Part shown: positions 1 through 5,082 of the stretch, in pieces
How positions within the stretch are numbered: position 1 is the first letter of the stretch
Layout: each line of letters starts with the position of its first letter
From: an uncultured Lachnospiraceae bacterium
GTDB taxonomy: Bacteria; Bacillota; Clostridia; Lachnospirales; Lachnospiraceae
Assembly (NCBI GenBank): GCA_947625995.1
Contig: CANQQN010000113.1
Location: forward strand, 1-6,235
Reading direction: 5' to 3'
Length of the DNA stretch: 6,235 nt
Translations under genes and position numbers: made by a program
The notes under the pieces: generated by a model
What the model saw: the letters and a program-made list of their open reading frames with translations, nothing else
The model's database searches: none
What the model was told of the DNA's origin: nothing

Positions 1-63
1 ATCATTCATTACTGAATTGAGACAAACAAGCTTCTTATCTGTTTGGGGTATAAGATTAAAACA
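1..63. other. AT-rich unrecognised flank upstream of the ligA fragment
   Basis: This short stretch is clearly richer in A and T than the following kilobase and matches no gene I recognise. In the ligA frame it contains a TGA stop at 13-15. The residues read between that stop and about position 69 (ending ...YKIKTWQ) do not resemble LigA, so ligase homology begins abruptly near position 64-72. It could be the edge of an inserted element, an intergenic segment joined to the ligA piece, or the product of an assembly error. It is too short to decide. Confidence 0.4.
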
Positions 64-736
64 TGGCAGGCTCTGTTTGCCAACCCGCGGAACGCAGCTG
101 CAGGCTCTCTGCGGCAGCTGGATCCGAAAGTGGCCGCCGCCCGCCGTCTGGATATTCAGGTCTTTAACGTTCAGCTCGCGGAGGGAAAGACCTTCTCGTC
201 CCATGAGGAGACTCTGGACTATCTGAAGGAAAAGGGCTTCAAGGTCATTCCTCATTCCATGTGCGGAAGCATCGCGGAGGTCTCGCAGCGGATCGAGGAG
301 ATCGGGGAGAACCGGGAGCAGTTCCAGTTCGATATTGATGGCGCGGTTGTAAAGGTCAATGACCTGTCACAGCGTCAGGTTCTGGGCTCTACGGCCAAGT
401 TCCCGCGGTGGGCAGCAGCCTACAAGTATCCTCCGGAAGTGAAACCCACAAGGCTCACGGATATTGTAATTCAGGTGGGCCGCACGGGCGTGCTGACTCC
501 CAAGGCCGTTCTGGAACCGGTGCGTCTGGCGGGCACGACCGTGACCAACGCAACGCTGCATAATCAGGACTTCATTTCAGACAAGGACATCCGGATCGGA
601 GATACGGTTCTGGTCCGGAAGGCCGGGGAAATCATTCCCGAGATTCTGTCTGTGGTGATGGAAAAGCGTCCGGAAGGAACGGAACCCTATCTGCTGCCCA
701 AAGTCTGCCCGGTCTGCGGCGCTCCGGTGGAACGGG

Positions 737-1051
737 ATGAGGACGGCGCCCAGTACGGAACCCAGCACAGAGCCCAGCACGGCGCCCAGCACAGAGCCAA
801 GTACGGAACCCAGTACGGCGCCCTCTGAGGAACCTGTGATGTATGGGGATGTGGATGGCAACGGGAAGATCACTTCCGATGATGCGCTGGCAGTATTGAA
901 GCATGTTGTGAAACTGAAAACACTGACGCCGGAAGAGGGAAAAGCAGCGGACGTGGACGGAAACAAAGAGATCACAGCAGATGATGCCTTATGGATCCTG
1001 AAGAAGATTGTGAAGGTGACAGAGGTTTTCCCTGTAGAAAAGATAAAGTAA
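737..1051 (+). CDS. 5'-truncated dockerin type I C-terminus with PST-rich linker
   Basis: Dockerins are C-terminal calcium-binding modules of secreted, often carbohydrate-active proteins; they dock onto cohesins of a scaffoldin or cell-surface protein. This 104-codon frame opens at ATG 737, inside the ligA text, so the first three or four residues are not native. Six PSTE/PSTA units (749-820) form a flexible linker, followed by PSEEPVM. Then come two EF-hand-like segments: YGDVDGNGKITSDDALAVLKHVV and AADVDGNKEITADDALWILKKIV, ending FPVEKIK-stop. Both loops keep the Asp pattern D-x-D-G-N...D. In the second loop the glycine at position 6 is Lys. The spacing between segments (LKTLTPEEGKA) is typical for dockerins of Ruminococcaceae/Lachnospiraceae. 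There is no good ribosome binding site before 737 and no signal peptide or catalytic module, so this is the tail of a larger secreted protein whose 5' part is replaced by ligA sequence. Translation of the fragment as it stands is doubtful. Confidence 0.8.
   Translation: MRTAPSTEPSTEPSTAPSTEPSTEPSTAPSEEPVMYGDVDGNGKITSDDALAVLKHVVKLKTLTPEEGKAADVDGNKEITADDALWILKKIVKVTEVFPVEKIK
743..750. other. Junction with 8-bp microhomology between ligA and the dockerin gene
   Basis: The bases ACGGCGCC serve both sequences. In the ligA frame they lie within GAC-GGC-GCC (Asp-Gly-Ala, expected after CPVCGAPVERDE in the zinc-finger region). In the linker frame they are ACG-GCG-CC(C), matching the repeat unit at 815-822 exactly. 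Upstream of this point the sequence is ligA, and downstream it is dockerin linker in another frame. This is what microhomology-mediated joining, or a false overlap during assembly, would leave. Confidence 0.7.
749..820 (+). repeat. Six 12-bp tandem units encoding PST(E/A) linker
   Basis: Six consecutive copies of a 12-base unit of the type CCCAGTACGGAA read Pro-Ser-Thr-Glu or Pro-Ser-Thr-Ala. They form a higher-order 36-base pattern, PSTE-PSTE-PSTA, present twice (749-784 and 785-820). The bases just before it (743-748, ACGGCG = Thr-Ala) look like the end of a further PSTA unit, so the original array was probably longer and is cut at the junction with ligA. Such arrays can expand, contract and recombine easily, and they confuse short-read assembly. 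Confidence 0.9.
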
Positions 1052-1080
1052 CGAAAAATGTAGAAGGTATATTGTGTAAA

Positions 1081-1119
1081 ATAAGCCTACCTTGTACTTG
1101 ACCGTGCAGGTAGGCTTAT
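1081..1119 (+). terminator. Hairpin downstream of the dockerin frame, possible terminator
   Basis: A perfect 12-bp inverted repeat (ATAAGCCTACCT at 1081-1092 and AGGTAGGCTTAT at 1108-1119) encloses a 15-base loop. It sits 29 bases after the dockerin stop codon, the usual place for an intrinsic terminator. The sequence following the stem (AGTTTACTA) is not a proper T-tract, and the opposite strand is no better, so termination may be weak, or the hairpin may act in 3'-end stability instead. Confidence 0.5.
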
Positions 1120-1208
1120 AGTTTACTATGAAGCTGACCACTTTGTGGGAGATTGCTTTCCTTGTGCTCCTAATATAGCGTATCTGACAGCAGGAAGAAA
1201 GTAATTTT

Positions 1209-1218
1209 TTAATTGATA
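1209..1218 (+). repeat. 10-bp direct repeat flanking the element, left copy
   Basis: TTAATTGATA here recurs exactly at 1655-1664, just outside the right end of the inverted-repeat element. It lies 14 bases outside the left terminal repeat, while the right copy lies 7 bases outside. It may be a target-site duplication if the element extends slightly beyond the perfect inverted repeats. Because the distances are unequal and the sequence is AT-rich, chance is possible. Confidence 0.4.
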
Positions 1219-1232
1219 ATAGCGTCCTAAAA

Positions 1233-1248
1233 TGAAAAAGTAAATTCT
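1233..1248 (+). repeat. Left terminal inverted repeat
   Basis: TGAAAAAGTAAATTCT is the exact reverse complement of 1632-1647. Just inside it, TTCTACATTT (1245-1254, overlapping the repeat's last four bases) recurs directly at 1540-1549. Confidence 0.7.
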
Positions 1249-1266
1249 ACATTTCCAGCCAACAGT

Positions 1267-1286
1267 GGAATTTAATATTGCACAAG
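1267..1286 (+). repeat. Internal ~20-bp repeat, copy 1 of 3
   Basis: This follows the pattern GGAATTTA-n-T-n-n-TGCAC-n-n-G, shared with copies at 1463-1482 and 1614-1633. Similarity to copy 2 extends leftward (CCAACAGTGG against CCGACAATGG) and rightward (TTTAATCT followed by CATAT in both). Each copy is preceded so that GTG or ATG directly begins the unit, opening a reading frame Val/Met-Glu-Phe. Confidence 0.65.
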
Positions 1287-1297
1287 TAGATTTTAAT

Positions 1298-1311
1298 CTT
1301 TCATATGAAAG
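1298..1311. repeat. 14-bp perfect palindrome CTTTCATATGAAAG
   Basis: The 14 bases are their own reverse complement, with no loop, inside the repeat element. It could be a binding site for a dimeric protein, or simply part of the end-binding region of the element. No neighbouring regulator is available to assign to it. Confidence 0.4.
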
Positions 1312-1355
1312 AATGACTATCCATTCCTGTCTTGACCGCCTTGCACCAAAATTCT

Positions 1356-1410
1356 GTTTCCCTGTCAAGGGCTTGCCATTAGGGGCTTATGCCCCCTTGA
1401 CAGGCGAAAC
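1356..1410. repeat. Large hairpin at the centre of the repeat element
   Basis: CCTGTCAAGGG (1361-1371) pairs perfectly with CCCTTGACAGG (1394-1404). The stem extends past one bulged base (1405) through GTTTC (1356-1360) with GAAAC (1406-1410). Inside the loop, GGGGC (1382-1386) and GCCCC (1391-1395) can form a smaller hairpin around TTAT that overlaps the outer stem by two bases, so two folds compete at the apex. There is no T-tract after it. It may be a transcription block or a structural part of the element; nearly the same stem forms on either strand. Confidence 0.6.
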
Positions 1411-1417
1411 TGGCATT

Positions 1418-1433
1418 TTGGTATCATTACCAA
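1418..1433. repeat. Small perfect hairpin TTGGTA-TCAT-TACCAA
   Basis: A 6-bp stem with a 4-base loop follows the large hairpin after only seven bases. The two together make a compact structured segment (1356-1433) within the element. It is not followed by a T-run. Confidence 0.45.
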
Positions 1434-1462
1434 GAAACAGGAAAAACGAATTACCCGACAAT

Positions 1463-1482
1463 GGAATTTATTCTTGCACATG
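1463..1482 (+). repeat. Internal ~20-bp repeat, copy 2 of 3
   Basis: The sequence runs GGAATTTATTCTTGCACATG and differs from copies 1 and 3 only at the variable positions of the shared pattern. It starts 196 bases after copy 1 and 151 before copy 3, so this is not a regularly spaced array and is unlike CRISPR. Confidence 0.65.
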
Positions 1483-1613
1483 TTTAATCTGCATATAGAA
1501 AATGCTTGACACAAAATCTATTATTTGAATTAATTTTACTTCTACATTTAGTATTCGACCATTAAATTGCATTGCTAAAGCTTAGTAAAATCTGCAGATT
1601 ATAAACGGTAAGT

Positions 1614-1633
1614 GGAATTTACTCCTGCACCAG
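1614..1633 (+). repeat. Internal ~20-bp repeat, copy 3 of 3, abutting the right terminal repeat
   Basis: GGAATTTACT begins here, and AGAATTTACT follows 18 bases later as the start of the right terminal inverted repeat, with two bases of overlap. This pair of same-orientation sites at one end resembles the serial transposase-binding sites found at ends of some insertion sequences. Confidence 0.65.
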
Positions 1634-1647
1634 AATTTACTTTTTCA
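1632..1647 (-). repeat. Right terminal inverted repeat
   Basis: AGAATTTACTTTTTCA is the exact reverse complement of 1233-1248 and ends the element with CA. Confidence 0.7.
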
Positions 1648-1654
1648 AGTTACC

Positions 1655-1664
1655 TTAATTGATA
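1655..1664 (+). repeat. 10-bp direct repeat flanking the element, right copy
   Basis: This is an exact copy of TTAATTGATA at 1209-1218, seven bases outside the right terminal inverted repeat. See the left copy for why a target-site duplication is possible but not certain. Confidence 0.4.
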
Positions 1665-1687
1665 CAGTGCCGGGTTCAAAAAATTTT

Positions 1688-1723
1688 TTCACTCTTTTAA
1701 TACCTGAAAAATTATGTTACACT
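1688..1723 (+). promoter_or_regulatory. Weak candidate promoter for the hybrid kinase gene
   Basis: The AT-rich stretch contains imperfect sigma-70-like pairs. One is TTCACT (1688-1693) with TATGTT (1713-1718) at a long 19-base spacing. The other is TTTAAT (1696-1701) with TACACT (1718-1723) at 16 bases. Neither is a good match. Location supports a promoter here, because the preceding element and hairpin separate this gene from the ligA/dockerin pieces. The resulting leader before the ATG at 1815 would be around 85 bases. Confidence 0.22.
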
Positions 1724-1800
1724 AACCATGATAAACATCTGCGTGTTTGACTGTCGCCGCATTGATGGGGATATGTCTTTTAATAATACGACGAAAAACC

Positions 1801-1806
1801 GGAGGG
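1801..1806 (+). promoter_or_regulatory. Ribosome binding site fixing the kinase start at 1815
   Basis: GGAGGG lies eight bases before ATG 1815. The same frame is open back to an ATG at 1728, but that codon has no Shine-Dalgarno sequence. The extra 29 residues would also bury the hydrophobic signal sequence, so 1815 is the better start. Another in-frame ATG at 1821 is too far behind to be preferred. Confidence 0.8.
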
Positions 1807-1814
1807 AATACTTT

Positions 1815-4800
1815 ATGAAGATGAAACGCCTGATATGCTTTGCGCTGTCCTTTATTTTTTTGTTACAGATGAGCCTTGCCGTACCGGCATCCGAACCCTC
1901 CCCAGAGGTGTTAAAGGTTGGCTTTTTTGCTTTTTCCGGATATCATATCACCGAAGAAGATGGACGCAGAAGCGGCTATGGATATGAGTTTTTGCAGAAA
2001 ATGGCGGCTTATGAAAACTGGACTTATGAATACTTGGGGTATAACGATTCCTATGCCGACGCCCTTGAAATGCTGCGAAACGGAGAAGTAGACATTGTAA
2101 CATCCGTGTCAAAGACCGCGGAACGAGAAAAAGAATTTCTTTTTTCCGATCAAAATATTGGATTTAATTCTACGATCCTTACCGTAAAAGCAGGAAATCA
2201 TGACATTGTGGAGGGCGATTATACTACCTATGACGGCATCACGGTGGGTATGCTGGAGGCCAATTCCAAAAACACTAATTTTGAGCGTTTTGCCGCTGAG
2301 CATGGTTTTACATTCACTCCGGTATACTTTGAAGAACAGGAAGAGCTTTCTGACGCGCTGCAGAAAGGAGAATTGGATGCGGTTGTTACCGGCAGCCTCC
2401 GTGTGCTGGAAAACGAATGGCTTTTGGAATCCTTTGACGCCAGTCCTTTTTACATATGTGTCCGAAAAGACCGGCCTGATCTGATGGAGCGCATCAATAA
2501 GGCCATAGGTCAGATGGATCTCAATGAACCCAACTGGCGCAACACCCTGCATGATGAATATTATACGACAGACCACGACGAGACCATTGTCATGAATGCC
2601 GCAGAAAGAGATTTTCTGAATGCATTGCAGGCTTCTGACAAGCCGCTGCGCCTGTTATTCAATCCGGAACGTGTTCCCTACGCTTATTTTGAGGACGGAA
2701 AGGCCCGGGGCATTCTCCCTGCCGTTTTTGAAGCGTTGGCGGAGCGTCTTTCCCTGAAATATGAGTTTATACCGGTAAAGGATCAGGAACAGTATTATGA
2801 GTTGAGAGAATCCGGGGAGGCCGATGTAGTATTGGATTTTGAGGGAGACTACTATCTGGCGGAGAAGGAAGGCTATAAGATCACGGCGCCTTACTTCAAG
2901 ACTAATTTTGCCCGGCTTACGCTGAACGATTTTACAGGGCAGGCAAAGCATCCCGCGATCGTAGAACGTTCGGACTCTCTTGACGCCTATGTTGCAAGCC
3001 GTTATCCGGAAGAAGATCTGGTCATATGTAAATCGTCTGACGAGTGTGTGAAGGCTGTGCTGGACGGCCGGGCCGACATAACGATCTTATACTCTTACAC
3101 CGCGGAGAGATATGTACAGGAAGATATCCGAAATCGTTTGTCATTTACGGTTTTGGGAGACACCTCTTTATCTTATGCCGTGGGGGCGAACATTGCGGAC
3201 GGCCGGTATCTGCTTTCGCTTCTTGACAAAGGGGTGGATAGTTTCAATGATGCGGAGATGGATAGGATCGTAGCCGAAGAGATCGATGCCGGACGGAATA
3301 AAAAGATGAGTTTGACGGCATTCTTATATCAATATCCGATTTACGGAATTCTGGCGACCGCCCTGTTATTTCTCCTGCTCTTTTCGTTGGCCATGTTGGC
3401 GGGACGGATCCGTAATCAAAAACAGCTGAAAAGGAAAGTGGCCGTAGCCACCGGTGAACTGGAGGCAAAAACCAGAGAACTGTCCGATGCATTGCAGGCA
3501 GCGGATGCCGCCAACCGGGCAAAAACGGCATTCCTCAATAATATGTCCCACGATATCAGAACCCCCATGAACGCCATCATAGGGTACACCGCGCTGACGA
3601 CTACCCATCTGGATAATAAAGAGCGGGCGAAGGATTACCTGTCAAAGATCGCGCAGGCTTCCAACCATTTGCTTTCTCTTATCAACGACGTGCTTGACAT
3701 GAGCCGGATTGAATCCGGTAAGGTTACCATCGAGGAACGTCCGGAAAATCTGGCCGACATCCTGCAGGGACTGCGGAACATCATCCAGTCTGATATCCAT
3801 GCTAAAAATCTGGAGTTATTTATCGACACGGTGGATGTTACCGACGAGGAGGTTTTCTGTGACAGGCTGCGGCTGAATCAGATCCTGCTTAATCTGACTT
3901 CCAATGCGATCAAGTTTACCGAGGTCGGAGGCTCAGTAGCGATCCGCGTTACCCAGAAGCCGTCCAAAAAGGCAAATTGCGGCATTTATGAGTTTCGTGT
4001 CAGTGATACGGGGATCGGGATGAGCCCTGAATTTGTAAAGACAATATTTGATCCCTTCACAAGAGAGCATACATCCACGGTCAGCGGCATTCAGGGAACC
4101 GGACTGGGGATGGCGATCACAAAAAATATCGTGGATATGATGGGCGGAACGATTGAAGTAAATAGCCAGTCGGGTAAAGGAACCGAATTTATTGTGAATC
4201 TGAATCTTCGGTTTACAACTGAGCATCGGGATATGGGACCCATCGCGGAACTCAGCGGCTTTCGGGGGCTGGTGGTGGATGACGATCTGGTTAGTTGCCA
4301 GAGCGTGTCAAAGATGCTCAGACAGATCGGTATGCGGGCAGAGTGGACTTTGTCCGGAAAAGAAGCAGTGGTCCGCACCGAGGAGGCCATTGAACTTGCC
4401 GACCCGTTCGAGGTATATATAATAGACTGGTCTATGCCGGAGATGAACGGCATAGAAACGGTCCGCAGCATCCGAAGGATCGTCGGCGAGGATTCGCCCA
4501 TCATTTTGATGTCCGCCTATGACTGGGCCGATATCGAGCAGGAAGCAAGGGACGCCGGAGTTACCGGATTCATCAGCAAACCGCTTTTTGCCTCTGACCT
4601 TCATCATACACTGGAGCGGAGCCTTGGCCGGCTTGAAGAAGATCCGGATAAGAAATCGGTGGTTTCCATGGACCGCCATTTTGAAGGCAAAAGGATTCTT
4701 TTGGTTGAAGATAATGAACTCAACAGGGAGATCGCCGTTGAAATTTTACAGGGCGCCGGCTTTTTGGTAGAGTGTGCGGAAAACGGCCAAGTGGCTTGTG

Positions 4801-5060
4801 ATATTATGAAAAAATCTGCGGAGGGGTATTTTGATCTGATTCTGATGGATGTTCAGATGCCGGTCATGGACGGCTACACCGCTACGCGTATGATCCGTAA
4901 GATGGAGGATCAGAAGCTGGCAAGTATTCCGATCGTGGCCATGACTGCAAACGCATTTGAAGAGGATCGGGCAAATGCCCTTGAAGCAGGTATGAACGGA
5001 TATCTGGCAAAACCTATTGACGTGGATAAGATGATGGAATTATTGCGTAGTTTCTTTTAA
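1815..5060 (+). CDS. BvgS-type hybrid sensor histidine kinase: two SBP_bac_3 domains, HisKA, HATPase_c, two receivers
   Basis: This 1081-residue membrane sensor kinase of a phosphorelay has these domains in order. A signal sequence spans ~1-25 (KMKRLICFALSFIFLLQ, cleavage probably near A21 or A25). The first periplasmic amino-acid-binding-type SBP_bac_3 domain is ~31-260 (SGYGYEFLQKMA; TAER with Arg104, the ligand-carboxylate arginine of this family). A second, more divergent SBP_bac_3 domain is ~276-490. A membrane span lies at ~508-531, followed by a coiled coil ~540-565 (ELEAKTRELSDALQAADAA). HisKA carries phospho-acceptor His579 (MSHDIRTPMNAI). HATPase_c has the N box with Asn693/Asn697, G1 DTGIGM from 731 and G2 GTGLGM from 761. 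Receiver 1 has D822-824, acceptor Asp871 (IIDWSMPEMNG), Ser900 and Lys922. Receiver 2 has E965/D966, acceptor Asp1012 (LMDVQMPVMDG), Thr1044 and Lys1066. All catalytic positions are intact. There is no PAS, HAMP or HPt domain and no DNA-binding output, so signal must leave through a separate HPt or regulator, or the second receiver acts directly. Family and architecture are secure. The ligand is unknown, amino acid or peptide by inference. Confidence 0.95.
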   Translation: MKMKRLICFALSFIFLLQMSLAVPASEPSPEVLKVGFFAFSGYHITEEDGRRSGYGYEFLQKMAAYENWTYEYLGYNDSYADALEMLRNGEVDIVTSVSKTAEREKEFLFSDQNIGFNSTILTVKAGNHDIVEGDYTTYDGITVGMLEANSKNTNFERFAAEHGFTFTPVYFEEQEELSDALQKGELDAVVTGSLRVLENEWLLESFDASPFYICVRKDRPDLMERINKAIGQMDLNEPNWRNTLHDEYYTTDHDETIVMNAAERDFLNALQASDKPLRLLFNPERVPYAYFEDGKARGILPAVFEALAERLSLKYEFIPVKDQEQYYELRESGEADVVLDFEGDYYLAEKEGYKITAPYFKTNFARLTLNDFTGQAKHPAIVERSDSLDAYVASRYPEEDLVICKSSDECVKAVLDGRADITILYSYTAERYVQEDIRNRLSFTVLGDTSLSYAVGANIADGRYLLSLLDKGVDSFNDAEMDRIVAEEIDAGRNKKMSLTAFLYQYPIYGILATALLFLLLFSLAMLAGRIRNQKQLKRKVAVATGELEAKTRELSDALQAADAANRAKTAFLNNMSHDIRTPMNAIIGYTALTTTHLDNKERAKDYLSKIAQASNHLLSLINDVLDMSRIESGKVTIEERPENLADILQGLRNIIQSDIHAKNLELFIDTVDVTDEEVFCDRLRLNQILLNLTSNAIKFTEVGGSVAIRVTQKPSKKANCGIYEFRVSDTGIGMSPEFVKTIFDPFTREHTSTVSGIQGTGLGMAITKNIVDMMGGTIEVNSQSGKGTEFIVNLNLRFTTEHRDMGPIAELSGFRGLVVDDDLVSCQSVSKMLRQIGMRAEWTLSGKEAVVRTEEAIELADPFEVYIIDWSMPEMNGIETVRSIRRIVGEDSPIILMSAYDWADIEQEARDAGVTGFISKPLFASDLHHTLERSLGRLEEDPDKKSVVSMDRHFEGKRILLVEDNELNREIAVEILQGAGFLVECAENGQVACDIMKKSAEGYFDLILMDVQMPVMDGYTATRMIRKMEDQKLASIPIVAMTANAFEEDRANALEAGMNGYLAKPIDVDKMMELLRSFF

Positions 5061-5076
5061 GGTCAATGATCAGAAT

Positions 5077-5082
5077 AGGAGG
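5077..5082 (+). promoter_or_regulatory. Strong ribosome binding site for the pepD-like gene
   Basis: AGGAGG lies five bases before ATG 5088, in the 27-base gap after the kinase stop. No terminator or promoter is visible in that gap, which supports translation from a message shared with the kinase. Confidence 0.85.

Larger units (their letters stand above)
43..828 (+). pseudogene. ligA: Internal fragment of NAD-dependent DNA ligase LigA, broken at both ends
   Basis: The intact enzyme seals nicks in duplex DNA using NAD+ during replication and repair. Ligase similarity runs only from about 70 to 750 (~227 codons of a protein normally ~650-680 aa). It starts at ALFANPRNAAAGSLRQ and includes the nucleotidyltransferase motifs DIDGAVVKVN and AAYKYPPE. 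It continues into the OB fold (VGRTGVLTPKAVLEPV, NATLHNQD, RIGDTVLVRKAGEIIPEI) and stops after the first two zinc-finger cysteines (CPVCG, 709-723). Missing are the N-terminal Ia domain, the KxDG active-site lysine, the last two zinc cysteines, the helix-hairpin-helix repeats and BRCT. The frame opens at a TTG (43) after a stop at 13-15 and has no ribosome binding site. After 750 it reads the neighbour's repeats out of frame (QYGTQHRAQ...) to TGA at 826-828. It cannot encode a working ligase, and a full ligA must exist elsewhere because the gene is essential. The identity is certain. Whether the fragment is genuine or an assembly artefact is open. Confidence 0.88.
1233..1647. mobile_element. 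415-bp MITE-like non-autonomous element with 16-bp terminal inverted repeats
   Basis: The ends are perfect 16-bp inverted repeats: TGAAAAAGTAAATTCT at 1233-1248 and its complement at 1632-1647. The element therefore begins TG and ends CA, as IS21-family and several other insertion sequences do. No transposase is encoded. Inside are three copies of a GGAATTTA...TGCAC repeat; the rightmost adjoins the terminal repeat with an 18-bp period (GGAATTTACT at 1614, AGAATTTACT at 1632). Multiple repeated binding sites at the ends are known for IS21-type transposases, so an internally deleted relative of such an element is one reading, held loosely. A 10-bp direct repeat lies just outside each end. The element is much more AT-rich than the coding regions on either side. 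The alternative is a chance-degenerate intergenic region. I favour a mobile element because of the exact terminal repeats. Confidence 0.55.
1052..1814. other. 763-base region with no convincing gene: hairpin, repeat element and kinase leader
   Basis: No frame here encodes a recognisable protein. From left to right it holds the post-dockerin hairpin, about 110 bases with no feature I can name (1120-1232), the 415-bp inverted-repeat element (1233-1647), then an AT-rich upstream region and leader for the kinase gene (1648-1814). Two open frames of 77-80 codons (1265-1498 plus strand, 1126-1368 minus strand) lie across inverted repeats and hairpins. Neither has a ribosome binding site nor a recognised domain. 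Confidence 0.7.

Noticed and set aside
577..975. 132-codon minus-strand frame over the PST repeats
   Set aside because: The repeat has a 12-base unit and so leaves all frames open. The frame reads Val-Leu-Gly-Ser repeats antisense to two recognised sequences and has no support of its own.
1126..1368. 80-codon minus-strand frame across the left end of the element
   Set aside because: It spans the terminal inverted repeat and non-element sequence, has no ribosome binding site or domain, and resembles translated AT-rich noncoding sequence.
1265..1498. 77-codon plus-strand frame starting GTG in the repeat element
   Set aside because: It has no ribosome binding site, crosses the large hairpin and two repeats, and matches no family I know. 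The start is simply the repeat copy itself.
1501..1560. TTGACA-like sequence near 1505 as a promoter
   Set aside because: GCTTGACAC resembles a -35 box, but no acceptable -10 box lies 16-18 bases downstream (around 1527-1534, TTGAATTAA) and no gene starts soon after.
1267..1633. Repeats as a possible CRISPR array
   Set aside because: There are only three copies, at 196- and 151-base intervals, imperfect, with hairpins in the intervals and no cas genes. This does not fit a CRISPR array.
1728..1814. Upstream in-frame ATG of the kinase giving a 29-residue extension
   Set aside because: No Shine-Dalgarno sequence precedes it, and the extension would place polar residues before the signal peptide. 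ATG 1815 has GGAGGG at ideal spacing.
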